Shown: positions 7,112 through 15,635 of the stretch, in pieces
Layout of the letters: the number at the start of each line of letters is the position of its first letter
Position numbering within the stretch: position 1 is the first letter of the stretch
Assembly (NCBI GenBank): GCA_026002695.1
Contig: BOCB01000025.1
Coordinates: 1-21,616 of the forward strand
Origin: Synergistales bacterium
GTDB lineage: Bacteria > Synergistota > Synergistia > Synergistales > Synergistaceae
Length of the DNA: 21,616 nt
Reading direction: 5' to 3'
Position numbers and translations under genes: made by a program
Notes under the pieces: generated by a model
Seen by the model: only the letters and a program-made list of their open reading frames with translations
What the model was told of the DNA's origin: nothing
The model's database searches: none

Positions 7112-8112
7112 TGGATATCTCAACAAGGCCGATAAAGATAATTTCGGGCAGCGCGCACGAGGGGTTTGCTAAGGATATATGTGAGTTTTTACGCTTGCCT
7201 CTATTGGAGAGAAAGATATTCCGCTTCTCCGACGGGGAAATCGGTCTTGCCGTCAATGAGAGCGTGCGCGGCACTGATGTATTCGTGATACAGCCGACTT
7301 GTCATCCCGTGAACGAAAATTTGATGGAGCTTTTGATAATGGTTGACGCGCTGAGGCGAGCGTCGGCATGGAGGATAAACGCCGTCGCGCCGTACTTCGG
7401 CTATGGCAGGCAGGATCGAAAGGCGCGCCCCCGCGAGCCGATCACTGCCAAACTCGTCGCGAATCTGATGGAAAAGGCCGGTGTGAGCAGGGTTATATCC
7501 GCTGATTTACACGCCGGTCAGATACAGGGTTTTTTTGATATTCCTGTCGATCATCTCAGCGGTATACCGCTTTTGGCGACGCACTTCAAGCGGCTGCTCA
7601 AAGAAGAACTTCGCGAGGGACAGGTTGTAACAGTCTCTCCCGATGTCGGAGGCGTTGTGAGAGTGCGCCGGTTCGCGGAGCTGATAAACAGTGAAATAGC
7701 CATAGTTGACAAGCGCAGATCATACTCGACGGCTAACAAGAGCGAGGTTATGAGCATAATAGGCGACGTCGAGGGCAAGATAGCGATACTTGTCGACGAT
7801 ATAGTCGATACGGCGGGCAGCATAGTTCACGCAGGTGAGGCGCTCATTGAGCGCGGGGCCGCGAAAGTTTACGCCTGCGCGGTGCATGGGGTGCTGTCGG
7901 GCGCGGCCATAGAGAGAATAAAGGCGTCGCCCTTTGTTGACATGGTGTTCACGGATACCATACCATTACCGGAGGAGAAGAGGCTGCCGGTGATAAATTC
8001 GCTGTCGATAGCCCCGCTCTTCGCGGAGTCAATAAGAAAGGTTCATGAGGAGCAGTCCGTAAGCATGCTCTTCCAATCGAAACCCAAGCGCAGACAGGGC
8101 GAACTGTTTTAA
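7111..8112 (+). CDS. prs: ribose-phosphate pyrophosphokinase (PRPP synthase)
   Basis: Prs makes 5-phosphoribosyl-1-pyrophosphate from ribose-5-P and ATP for nucleotide, His and Trp synthesis. The class I motifs are complete: FSDGEI near the N-terminus, VRGTDVFVIQPTCHPVNENL, PYFGYGRQDRKARPREPI, the catalytic loop DLHAGQIQGFF (His134), SPDVGGVVR and the PRPP loop VDDIVDTAGS at about 228-237. ATG 7111 overlaps the glmU stop and has GAGG about 10 bases upstream. The frame stays open farther upstream inside glmU, but that part is not Prs-like. At 333 residues it is slightly longer than the usual 310-320, from a charged C-terminal tail ending KPKRRQGELF. It is translationally coupled to glmU. Confidence 0.96.
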   Translation: MDISTRPIKIISGSAHEGFAKDICEFLRLPLLERKIFRFSDGEIGLAVNESVRGTDVFVIQPTCHPVNENLMELLIMVDALRRASAWRINAVAPYFGYGRQDRKARPREPITAKLVANLMEKAGVSRVISADLHAGQIQGFFDIPVDHLSGIPLLATHFKRLLKEELREGQVVTVSPDVGGVVRVRRFAELINSEIAIVDKRRSYSTANKSEVMSIIGDVEGKIAILVDDIVDTAGSIVHAGEALIERGAAKVYACAVHGVLSGAAIERIKASPFVDMVFTDTIPLPEEKRLPVINSLSIAPLFAESIRKVHEEQSVSMLFQSKPKRRQGELF

Positions 8113-8140
8113 GATTTATTGTCAGGAGCCTGAAGGGTAA
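8113..8140 (+). repeat. interspersed intergenic element, copy R1 (28-bp head)
   Basis: It begins GATTTATTGTCAGGAGCC right after the prs stop codon and ends TGAAGGGTAA. It matches 16749-16776, 17890-17917 and 19787-19814. Downstream similarity is weak: a CTTTTTTGGCTTAT segment at about 8154-8167 resembles the element tail CATTTTGGCTGAT. Confidence 0.75.
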
Positions 8141-8228
8141 TGAATGATAGAATACTTTTTTGGCTTATAGAGTGTGGGGCGATGTCTCACGTATTCAGAC
8201 AAATTAGATTTAGGGGGAAGTTAAAGTA

Positions 8229-8891
8229 ATGGCAACTAAGACAACGAAGATCAAATTCAACAAGCGGGTCGGTACCGGCAAAGGTACGTGCAGGAAACTG
8301 CGCGTTCGCGGCGTGGTGCCTGTGATTTTTTACGGGCCGGAGTTCAAGGAGAGCCTGATTGGAGAGGTGAGCGTCAAGGAGCTCGCGTCTGTGGCGAACA
8401 CGCCCAACTGGGAGACGAGCATAATTGACCTCGAATTGCCGGACGGCAGGACCGAGATGGCGCTTTTGCGCAGCGTACAGCGCAATGTCGTTACGCAGGG
8501 GCTTTTGCACGCTGACTTGTATCAGCTCGTCAAAGGACATAAGGTCAAGGTGGCCATTCCGATTCGCGTCATCAACAAGGAAATTTCTCCCGGCGTAAAG
8601 ATGGGCGGCGTGTTGGAACAGCCGCTGCGCGAGATCGAGATATCCGTCCTGCCGAGGGAGATGCCGACGGAGATAGTGATCGACGCTTCGAAGCTGGCGC
8701 TCGGCAGCGAGATATTCATAAAGGAGATCAGGGAGTCCTCGCTGCCGGAGAGCGCGGAATTGCTAACGAACGAGGATACGGTTGTCGTGATGGTCTCCCG
8801 CCCGAGGTCTATGGTTGAGACGACGGAGGAAGAGGAGCCCAAGGAGGTCGAGGTAGTCGGCAAGGGCAAGCGCAAGGAAGAAGAGGCGTAA
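8229..8891 (+). CDS. rplY: 50S ribosomal protein L25 / general stress protein Ctc
   Basis: This 220-residue 5S-rRNA-binding ribosomal protein belongs to the long TL5/CTC type. The N-terminal L25 domain (about 1-95) contains the characteristic RKLRVRGVVPVIFYG turn and LLRSVQRNVVTQGLLHADLY. The beta domain (about 96-190) contains VKVAIPIRVINKE, SPGVKMGGVLEQPLREIEI and a TNEDTVVVMV strand. It ends in a charged Glu/Lys tail. An AGGGGGA sequence lies about 10 bases before ATG. The 116-base gap after prs holds copy R1 and no clear terminator, so it may still be part of the glmU-prs transcript. pth follows 33 bases later, the usual ctc-pth pairing. Confidence 0.95.
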   Translation: MATKTTKIKFNKRVGTGKGTCRKLRVRGVVPVIFYGPEFKESLIGEVSVKELASVANTPNWETSIIDLELPDGRTEMALLRSVQRNVVTQGLLHADLYQLVKGHKVKVAIPIRVINKEISPGVKMGGVLEQPLREIEISVLPREMPTEIVIDASKLALGSEIFIKEIRESSLPESAELLTNEDTVVVMVSRPRSMVETTEEEEPKEVEVVGKGKRKEEEA

Positions 8892-8924
8892 AGGAAGTAC
8901 TGATTAAAAGGCTCGGTCATTGCC

Positions 8925-9506
8925 GTGAAACTTATCGTCGGGCTCGGCAACCCCGGCCCCGAATATACTTGGAGCCGTCATAATGTCGGATGGCTCCTTA
9001 TTGATTCCTTTGTATCGCGTGCCGATATGCCGGAACCCCGCGCGAAGTTCAGCGGGGCTTTTTGGTCGCCGTCGCAAATTTTAGGCGGCAGGGTCGCTTT
9101 TCTCAAACCGTTCACCTACATGAACCTCAGCGGTAAATCCGTCGCCGAGGCAGCTCACTATTACGATATACCGGCCTCCGATATATTGGTCGTCTTTGAC
9201 GACGCGGCGCTGCCCTTCGGCAAGCTGCGCTATCGCGCGAGCGGCTCGGCGGGCGGTCAAAAAGGGATGATGTCCATAATAGCGATGCTGGGCACTCCTG
9301 ATATACCGCGCCTTCGCGCCGGTATAGACGCCCCGCCTCCGCAGATGGATATGAAGGACTGGGTGCTCGGAAGATTCCCCAAGGAACAGCGCGATGACTG
9401 GCATTTGGTCGAGGATCTCGCGTGGACGTGCCTCGAACGGTGGATGATTGAAGCGGGGGAGAGCTTCACCGCGCAGATAGATGGCGCGCGGAAGGATAAA
9501 CCATGA
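8925..9506 (+). CDS. pth: peptidyl-tRNA hydrolase
   Basis: Pth releases tRNA from peptidyl-tRNA that has dropped off the ribosome. This 193-residue protein has the full N-terminal motif IVGLGNPGPEY with Asn9, SRHNVGW with catalytic His19, KPFTYMNLSG (Asn67) and VVFDDAALPFGK (Asp92). The glycine-rich loop reads GSAGGQKGM, where the family usually has GGHNG, so the conserved Asn is Lys here. The start is GTG at 8925, which places the first strand exactly. The AAAAGG upstream is somewhat far. The last four bases overlap the mfd start (ATGA), giving translational coupling. Confidence 0.94.
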   Translation: MKLIVGLGNPGPEYTWSRHNVGWLLIDSFVSRADMPEPRAKFSGAFWSPSQILGGRVAFLKPFTYMNLSGKSVAEAAHYYDIPASDILVVFDDAALPFGKLRYRASGSAGGQKGMMSIIAMLGTPDIPRLRAGIDAPPPQMDMKDWVLGRFPKEQRDDWHLVEDLAWTCLERWMIEAGESFTAQIDGARKDKP

Positions 9507-12500
9507 GCGAGCCGCTTAACGAGGCTTTCCCGGCGCGGCTTCCCGCCGTAAATGATAAGATGTGGAGGGGCAGGACCCTCCACATGCAGTCGCGGGGGGC
9601 GGCTCGCGCGTGGATATGCCGGGCCGTCGAGTTCTCCTTGCTCGTCATATTGCCCGACTCGCGGCAGGTGATGAACTTCGTCGCTGACGCCGACTCGCTG
9701 CGGACAGCCCCGCAATTCGCCGATATGCCGCCTGTCTGCGCGCTGCCCGAGATTGCGATAGCGTCGTTTGCCGATAACCCGCAGCTTGAGGCGCAGAAGG
9801 CGGAGCGCGGCGCGGCGATGGGGCGATGGACGGACAGGGGCGGCATGATAGCGGCGACGCCCGGCGCTTTGATGGGACCGGTGTCCCTCGGCGGAGACCG
9901 TCTTACCCTCCTTTGCGGGGAGGAGACGAGCCGCGCGGGACTGATAGAATGGCTCGCGCAAAAAGGTTACGAGCGGGCGGATACGGTATGGTCGCCCGGG
10001 CAGTTCACGTACAGGGGCGGTATAGTCGACTTCTTCGACCCGAAGGATTCTTATCCGACAAGGATCGAGTTTTTCGACGAGGAGATAGAGAGCATGAGGT
10101 TCTTCGCCACGGATACGCAGAGAAGCGTGTCGAAATTCTCGCGCGGCGAGGTAAGGGCGATATCAGGCGGCAGGAGCGCGGCAATCTCCGACCTCTTCCC
10201 CCCCGATACCCATGTGCTGCTCGTGGAGCCTCAGGAGCTCGAAAACGCCGCCGAGAGCTACGCGTGGCTCCGCGCGGGCGTCGAAAATAATTACGGCGCT
10301 CTTGACCACAACCCCAACAGTACAAGAACCGATGAACAAATTGAATGGCGAGAGGTATCGAACAACCTTTCCCTGTACCCGAGAATGAGGCTGACGAGCG
10401 GCATAGCCAATGCCAACGAAAAGGCCGGAGTGATGGGGCTGCCGAACTTCCGGGGCAGGAGGAAGGAATTGGAGCTGTACTGCGCAAGCCTCGAGTCGCG
10501 CGGCATATTCATATGCGTGGCGTCCGAGACGGATTATTCGCTCAGTTGGGCGGACAAGCGCGGATACGCCGCGTTAAAGGGCTCCATCTCCGAGGGATTT
10601 TTAGACACGAACGGGCGCGCCGCGCTGATAGGGGATTTCGAACTCTCAGGCATCTCGCTTGCCGGGACTTCGCCGCGGAGAGCGCTGCCGCTCGACTGGG
10701 CGGACAGGCTGCTCCCCGGACAGTGGGTAGTTCACGACGACTACGGCGTCGCCCGTTACATGGGCTCGGAGCTGATAGAGACACAGGACGGACCGCAGGA
10801 GTATCTGACCCTCGAATACGCGAACGATCAGAAGCTTAAAATCCCAGTCACGCACTTCAATAAAATATCCCCTTACAAGACGTATCCCGGCGCCGAACCT
10901 GCGGCGGACAACCTGCGGGGCAAACATTGGAAGAAGTTGTCCGCGCGCGCGAAAGAGCAAGCCGAGGAAGCCGCGAAATATCTCATCGACGTGTACGCTA
11001 AGAGGGAAGCCTCACCGGGATATTCCTTCAAAGGTGACGAGGAACAGGAGAGGGAGTTCGAGCGGGCGTTCCCTTACAGGGAGACTGCCGATCAGCTTCG
11101 CGCCATAGAGGACGTCACGCGCGACATGGAGCGCCCTGTTCCTATGGACAGGCTCATCATAGGCGACGTCGGCTTCGGCAAGACGGAGATAGCCTTGCGC
11201 GCGTCGGCTCGGGCGGTCTTCGACGGCCGTCAGGTGGTTCTTATGGCGCCGACCACTCTTCTGGCGCAGCAGCACTATGAAACTTTCAGCGCGAGGTTCG
11301 AGCAATTCGGCGCTCGGGTGGAGGTTCTGTCGCGTTTCGTGACGCCGCCGAAGCAGCGCGCGGTTATAGAGGACTTGTCGGCGGGCAAGGTTGACATAGT
11401 CATAGGCACTCACAGGCTTCTCGGCGCGGATATAAAATTCAGGGACGTCGGGCTCGTCATCGTGGACGAGGAGCATCGCTTCGGCGTCATGCACAAGGAG
11501 CGCCTGAAGGAAACCTTTCCGTCGGTCGACGTCCTGATGATCTCCGCGACGCCGATACCGCGCTCGCTGCACATGTCACTCTCCGGCCTGCGCGATATGT
11601 CCGTGCTGGGCACGCCCCCGCAGAAGCGTCTGCCCATTATAACCGCCGTTGCCCCCCGGGCTGACGAGCTCGTAAAGAACGCCGTCATACGCGAAAAGGC
11701 GCGCGGCGGCCAGATCTTCTACGTACACAACAGGGTTCAGACGATAGAGCGGGAGGCGACCACGCTGCGCCGCCTGTTTCCGAAGCTCCGCATATGCGTG
11801 GCTCATGGACAGATGCCGGAGAAGCAGCTTAAAATAGTCATGGATAAATTCGCGAATGCCGAGTTCGATATGCTCGTCTGTACCACGATAGTCGAGAGCG
11901 GGCTCGATATACCGAGGGCAAACACCATGATAGTGAGCGACTCGCAGGAACTCGGCATCGCGCAGATGCACCAGCTTCGCGGTAGGGTGGGCCGCCGGGA
12001 CGAACAGGCGTTCGCGCTCTTTCTGTATCCTGTGGAGGGAGAACTGACGAAGGACGCGCGCGAGCGCCTCGACGCGATTTCGGCGCTCGGCGATTTCGGC
12101 GCGGGCTACGAGCTCGCGAGAAAGGACCTCGAGATACGGGGAGGCGGCGAGCTCGTCGGCACGGCGCAGCACGGCAACATCGGGCGCGTCGGCTTTCAGA
12201 AATACTGCGACCTCTTGGAGGAGGCGATAAAGCGCGCGAAGGGCGACCATCGGGAGAGTGTCGAGGCGGAGATAGGCATACCGTCGACGATACCTAAGGA
12301 GTACCTGCCGCACGACAGCGTCCGCGTCGCGCTTTACAGAAGGCTGCTCTGGACGAGGGACATAGACGCCCTGCGCGAACTTGCGGACGAGACGGCGGAC
12401 AGATTCGGCCCTATGCCGAAGGTTTTGAAATTTTTATTTGACGTGGCGAGGATAAAGATAATCGGGCCGGATTATATGATAGTGAAGGTAGTTTGCGGCC

Positions 12501-12649
12501 GAGACGAAACGGTGATCGAACAGCGCGCGGACGCCGACCTCCCCGACATACCGACGCCGAAGGGATGGTTCCGCCTGATGAACGGATTTACAGGACGCGG
12601 CGGTTACGACGCCTTGGGTGAATTTGCGGAATGTTTGAAGAGCGATTGA
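9503..12649 (+). CDS. mfd: transcription-repair coupling factor
   Basis: Mfd removes RNA polymerase stalled at DNA damage and recruits UvrA. This 1048-residue protein has an N-terminal UvrB-like region (YRGGIVDFFDP, then YPTRIEFFDEEIESMRFF), an RNA-polymerase-interacting domain near 400-470 (GQWVVHDDYGVARYMGSE) and a RecG-type motor. The motor shows Walker A GDVGFGKTE at about 554-562, APTTLLAQQH, VDEEHRFGVMHKERLK near 654 and SATPIPRSLHMSLSGLRDMS. Motifs V and VI follow: TTIVESGLDIPRANT and HQLRGRVGR. The C-terminal TRCF domain contains PSTIPKEYLPHDSVRVALYR. It is about 100 residues shorter than the E. coli or Bacillus proteins, mostly in the N-terminal half. The start ATG overlaps the pth stop and has GAAGGA 6 bases upstream. 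Confidence 0.97.
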   Translation: MSEPLNEAFPARLPAVNDKMWRGRTLHMQSRGAARAWICRAVEFSLLVILPDSRQVMNFVADADSLRTAPQFADMPPVCALPEIAIASFADNPQLEAQKAERGAAMGRWTDRGGMIAATPGALMGPVSLGGDRLTLLCGEETSRAGLIEWLAQKGYERADTVWSPGQFTYRGGIVDFFDPKDSYPTRIEFFDEEIESMRFFATDTQRSVSKFSRGEVRAISGGRSAAISDLFPPDTHVLLVEPQELENAAESYAWLRAGVENNYGALDHNPNSTRTDEQIEWREVSNNLSLYPRMRLTSGIANANEKAGVMGLPNFRGRRKELELYCASLESRGIFICVASETDYSLSWADKRGYAALKGSISEGFLDTNGRAALIGDFELSGISLAGTSPRRALPLDWADRLLPGQWVVHDDYGVARYMGSELIETQDGPQEYLTLEYANDQKLKIPVTHFNKISPYKTYPGAEPAADNLRGKHWKKLSARAKEQAEEAAKYLIDVYAKREASPGYSFKGDEEQEREFERAFPYRETADQLRAIEDVTRDMERPVPMDRLIIGDVGFGKTEIALRASARAVFDGRQVVLMAPTTLLAQQHYETFSARFEQFGARVEVLSRFVTPPKQRAVIEDLSAGKVDIVIGTHRLLGADIKFRDVGLVIVDEEHRFGVMHKERLKETFPSVDVLMISATPIPRSLHMSLSGLRDMSVLGTPPQKRLPIITAVAPRADELVKNAVIREKARGGQIFYVHNRVQTIEREATTLRRLFPKLRICVAHGQMPEKQLKIVMDKFANAEFDMLVCTTIVESGLDIPRANTMIVSDSQELGIAQMHQLRGRVGRRDEQAFALFLYPVEGELTKDARERLDAISALGDFGAGYELARKDLEIRGGGELVGTAQHGNIGRVGFQKYCDLLEEAIKRAKGDHRESVEAEIGIPSTIPKEYLPHDSVRVALYRRLLWTRDIDALRELADETADRFGPMPKVLKFLFDVARIKIIGPDYMIVKVVCGRDETVIEQRADADLPDIPTPKGWFRLMNGFTGRGGYDALGEFAECLKSD

Positions 12650-12702
12650 ACAGAATATAAAAAACTTAAGCGTTCGATTATTTCTTTAACTCGGCTTCGG
12701 GC

Positions 12703-12726
12703 GGGCGGCGCTTTGCCGATCCGCCC
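12703..12726. repeat. GC-rich hairpin between convergent mfd and hicB-like genes
   Basis: GGGCGG at 12703-12708 pairs with CCGCCC at 12721-12726, with a smaller nested GGC/GCC stem. No T-run follows on either strand, so it is a poor intrinsic terminator. The continuation GCCCATTACG echoes the GCCCATTAC units near 1366 and 3705, so this may be a degenerate member of that repeat group. Confidence 0.45.
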
Positions 12727-12732
12727 ATTACG

Positions 12733-13122
12733 TCACTCGGCGACGTGAAGGACTTCTTTCAAGCGAACCTGTAACTCTTGAGACAGATTAAGCCCGGCGT
12801 CATTGGCAAGATTTTTGAGATACCGAGGCAGCGTGATATTAGTTCTCTCGCAAGTCATATCGCTTGCCCGGCGGTATTTATCAAAGTCAATGTCCACCCA
12901 TGAAACAAATTCGTTTGCCTCGTGAAGAGGCTCCGCCGTTGCGGGTTCGGGAATTGCGCGTCCCGCGTCCTGCCGGCAGATACCCCACGCGCCGATGGCG
13001 TCACGCGCCATACAAAGCGCTTCGGCTAAATCGTCGCCCTGCGTGTTTATTTCAAGATCCGGAACATATACAACATACCCGCCCGCATCAGGAGTGAGAA
13101 CGATGGGATACGCTTGTATCAT
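12733..13122 (-). CDS. HicB-family antitoxin-like protein (no HicA partner seen)
   Basis: This 129-residue protein has a HicB N-terminal fold: AYPIVLTPDAGGYVVYVPDL followed by a 'GDDLAEALCMARDAIGAW' helix. A C-terminal ribbon-helix-helix-like segment follows, NITLPRYLKNLANDAGLNLS and QELQVRLKEVL. HicB proteins bind and neutralise the HicA ribonuclease and repress their own operon. Normally hicA lies directly upstream. Here the upstream neighbour is the hybrid kinase, whose TGA stop overlaps this ATG (ATGA at 13119-13122). The other side is the end of mfd. No HicA-like small basic protein is visible on either side. An AAAGGAG precedes the start by about 10 bases, so it can be translated independently. 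It may be an orphan antitoxin or a repurposed repressor. Confidence 0.85.
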   Translation of the reverse strand: MIQAYPIVLTPDAGGYVVYVPDLEINTQGDDLAEALCMARDAIGAWGICRQDAGRAIPEPATAEPLHEANEFVSWVDIDFDKYRRASDMTCERTNITLPRYLKNLANDAGLNLSQELQVRLKEVLHVAE

Positions 13123-15575
13123 GTTTTGCGCGCTCCTTTTCGAGTTGCGGCAGAGGGCTTATTTCCGTCTAACTCCTCGTCTATCCGCTCGCGTATCTTG
13201 TCATACTCTAAATTCTCGATCTGTTCGCCGAGCCACAGCACCAAGTCGCCGCCCTTTTCGTAATCGTAATTTTTCAGCTCGCGCATCGCGCTCTCCATAT
13301 CCTTCATATTGAAGCTATAACAGGCGTCTCGCAGAGCCATGAGCAGTTCCCCGCTCGGAGCGGGCTTTTTCCCGCGTTCGGTTTTGCGGGCGGATTCGAG
13401 GGAGCTCAAGATTTCGGAGAACTCACCGATGAGGTTCTCAGTCTCGGATATAAAATTATCGTTGCATGAGACGACCAAGTTGTAGTCCCCGGCTTTTGCG
13501 GCGCGCTCTAACTTCTCGGCTGTATCGCCGACGGCGTCGGCGCATATACCTCTGCTCGCGCCTTTCAGGCCGTGCGCTATTATGGCGTAGTCCGGCAGCG
13601 ATTCCTTTGTCACGCGGCGAATCGATTCCAAAAGCGTACTCGAGGACTTGACGTAGGAGGCAATGAGCGACAGGTAAAGTTCCTCGTCGCCCTCGTACTG
13701 TCTGAGGCCGGCCTCTATATCGACGCCGCGTATCAGCGCGTTCGCGAGACGGCCGCCCTGTTTTTCGCGAACCGGCGAGGGCGCGCTTTCCGCGGCTTTG
13801 CGGAGGGTCTCCTCGCTCTGCTTATCATGTATATATTTGTTCAGTATGCGGTCGAGCTGAAGGATGTCGATGGGTTTGGAAAGGAACTCCTGAAATCCGT
13901 TCCTCATGAATATTTCGGCGTTACCGGCGATGGCGTTGGCAGTGAGCGCTACCACAGGCACATTCATCGCGTAATCAGTGCCTACGGCGCGTATATTGCG
14001 GAGGGCCTCGACACCGTCCATCTCAGGCATCATGTGATCCATAAATATCAGGTCGTACTCAGTCCGAGAGGAACGCACCATCTCTATCGCCGAGGAACCG
14101 CTCTCCGCGCAGTCCACTTGAAGGCCGTAAGGCAGCATGAGTCCTTTCGCCACGTCTATATTCATAATTACATCGTCGACCACCAGAACCCTGCCGTATG
14201 GCATGTGCAGACGAGTCAGCTTCCTGTTTTCTATGTGCCTCGTCTCGCTCAGACGGAAGTTTTCAATGTCGTCTATCACATCATCCGGTATAGGGGCGGG
14301 ATCGGCCGCCCTTTGAGTGATTCGTACCATCAAGGTCGAGACCGCGTCGTTTGTATTGTCCGTAAATATGACGCCGCCCATCATATCGACGAGTTTCCCG
14401 CATATCGAAAGTCCGAAGCCGGTTTCGTCCATGCTCAGATTATCTGGCGAATTCATCGGGACATGCGCGGAGAGCGGCTGATTCATTCTCCCGCTCTCAA
14501 ATTTCCGCCATGTGCCTGTAATGGTGAAAGCGAGGCATACACTGTCCCCGATCGTCTCGCCTCCGACGTGAATCGAGACGAAACCGCCGTCCGCGCGTTT
14601 GAAAATGTCCGACAGCAGGTTGTTGAGTATCTGTTTTACGCGTATCTTGTCCCCGCAGAGGCGAGACGGAATGCCGCGGCCTATCTTTACGCCGAACCTG
14701 ACGGCTTTGCCGGCGGCGCGCATGGCGCTCAGGTTTATCGTGTCGCTCAGCAGCAGTGAAAGGTCATATTCCGCCGTAACGAGCTCCAATTTGCCGGCCT
14801 CGATTTTAGATATGTCGAGCAGGTCGTTTATTATGGAGAGCAGAATTGAGCCGGAGGTGTGTATCCTCTCGAAATTGCGCCTCATCTCGTATGGAAGCTC
14901 TTTTTGCAGCTCTATCTCCGATATGCCCATGATGGCGTTGAGCGGTGTGCGTATCTCGTGGCTCACATTCGTCAAAAACTCGCTCTTCGCGCGGGACGCT
15001 TCCTCGGCGGCTCTCGCCTGCAAGTGGTCGGTCTGATCGTGAAAGAGGAACATGACGCCTGTCAGTTCACTGAGATTATTCAGCATCGGGGTTATGTGTA
15101 TGTCGTAAGCGCGTGTCATTTTCTCGCCGTATGCCACGGCGCAGGAGACTGACACCCCAACTTGAGCGCGCGTCGCGTAGCGGATCGCGTTCTCCGTCTC
15201 CGCGAGATCGGCGGCGCTGACATATGCTCCCATAACCTCGCCGAACGACCTGCCTATTACTGAGTTGACGGACGATATATCGGCGAGCTTCATAAATATG
15301 TCGGCGCAGTAGATGAACTTTCCGTTTTTGTCGAATACGAAAATTATGTCCGGGGTATTTCGCAGAAATAAGTCAAGAAAGATTTCATTGCGTAATTTCT
15401 CCTGCGACATGGCGGCGTTTAACACTGTACCGTACTCCATCACCGTGTTTATCCTCTCAATGCGGTTACGCATGGAGGACACCCGGCGGGTGAGGTGTTT
15501 GTTTTCCTTTTTGAGCCTCGCTAATTCGAGCTGTAAATCCTCGGATTTACACGCGGGCAGGATGACATCGTCCAA
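13119..15575 (-). CDS. PAS-HisKA-HATPase-REC-Hpt hybrid sensor kinase with degenerate ATP-binding boxes
   Basis: This 818-residue protein has no obvious membrane segment. Domains in order are a coiled coil (about 10-60), a PAS sensor (about 65-180), HisKA with FLTNVSHEIRTPLNAIMGIS (His206), HATPase (about 300-420), a receiver (about 461-582; Asp467/468, phospho-acceptor Asp513, Lys567) and an Hpt domain (about 615-725; His678 in IIAHGLKGASRG). The N-box reads NNLLSDIFKRADGG, with Asp323 where a magnesium-binding Asn is usual. The G1 box, normally DTGIGI, reads ITGTWRK (352-358). Only the G2-like TGFGLSICGKL is well kept. Phosphorylation by this protein's own ATPase is therefore doubtful, although the receiver and Hpt look intact. 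The start is TTG at 15575 with AAGGTG 7 bases upstream. It follows the REC-HD-GYP gene by 60 bases and overlaps the hicB-like start. Confidence 0.92.
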   Translation of the reverse strand: MDDVILPACKSEDLQLELARLKKENKHLTRRVSSMRNRIERINTVMEYGTVLNAAMSQEKLRNEIFLDLFLRNTPDIIFVFDKNGKFIYCADIFMKLADISSVNSVIGRSFGEVMGAYVSAADLAETENAIRYATRAQVGVSVSCAVAYGEKMTRAYDIHITPMLNNLSELTGVMFLFHDQTDHLQARAAEEASRAKSEFLTNVSHEIRTPLNAIMGISEIELQKELPYEMRRNFERIHTSGSILLSIINDLLDISKIEAGKLELVTAEYDLSLLLSDTINLSAMRAAGKAVRFGVKIGRGIPSRLCGDKIRVKQILNNLLSDIFKRADGGFVSIHVGGETIGDSVCLAFTITGTWRKFESGRMNQPLSAHVPMNSPDNLSMDETGFGLSICGKLVDMMGGVIFTDNTNDAVSTLMVRITQRAADPAPIPDDVIDDIENFRLSETRHIENRKLTRLHMPYGRVLVVDDVIMNIDVAKGLMLPYGLQVDCAESGSSAIEMVRSSRTEYDLIFMDHMMPEMDGVEALRNIRAVGTDYAMNVPVVALTANAIAGNAEIFMRNGFQEFLSKPIDILQLDRILNKYIHDKQSEETLRKAAESAPSPVREKQGGRLANALIRGVDIEAGLRQYEGDEELYLSLIASYVKSSSTLLESIRRVTKESLPDYAIIAHGLKGASRGICADAVGDTAEKLERAAKAGDYNLVVSCNDNFISETENLIGEFSEILSSLESARKTERGKKPAPSGELLMALRDACYSFNMKDMESAMRELKNYDYEKGGDLVLWLGEQIENLEYDKIRERIDEELDGNKPSAATRKGARKT

Positions 15576-15635
15576 GACAAATCACCTTAAAAGAGCGCGC
15601 GCGAGGAGCGGTGGTGTGAGCCGTAAGCGCCTTTA

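Noticed and set aside
12650..12732. Intrinsic terminator after mfd
   Set aside because: The GC hairpin at 12703-12726 lacks a T-run on either strand, so it was recorded as a repeat-like hairpin instead.
13572..14759. Plus-strand open frame of 395 codons opposite the hybrid kinase
   Set aside because: It is the antisense shadow of a kinase with clear HisKA, REC and Hpt motifs. The product is His/Arg/Tyr-rich with no domain.
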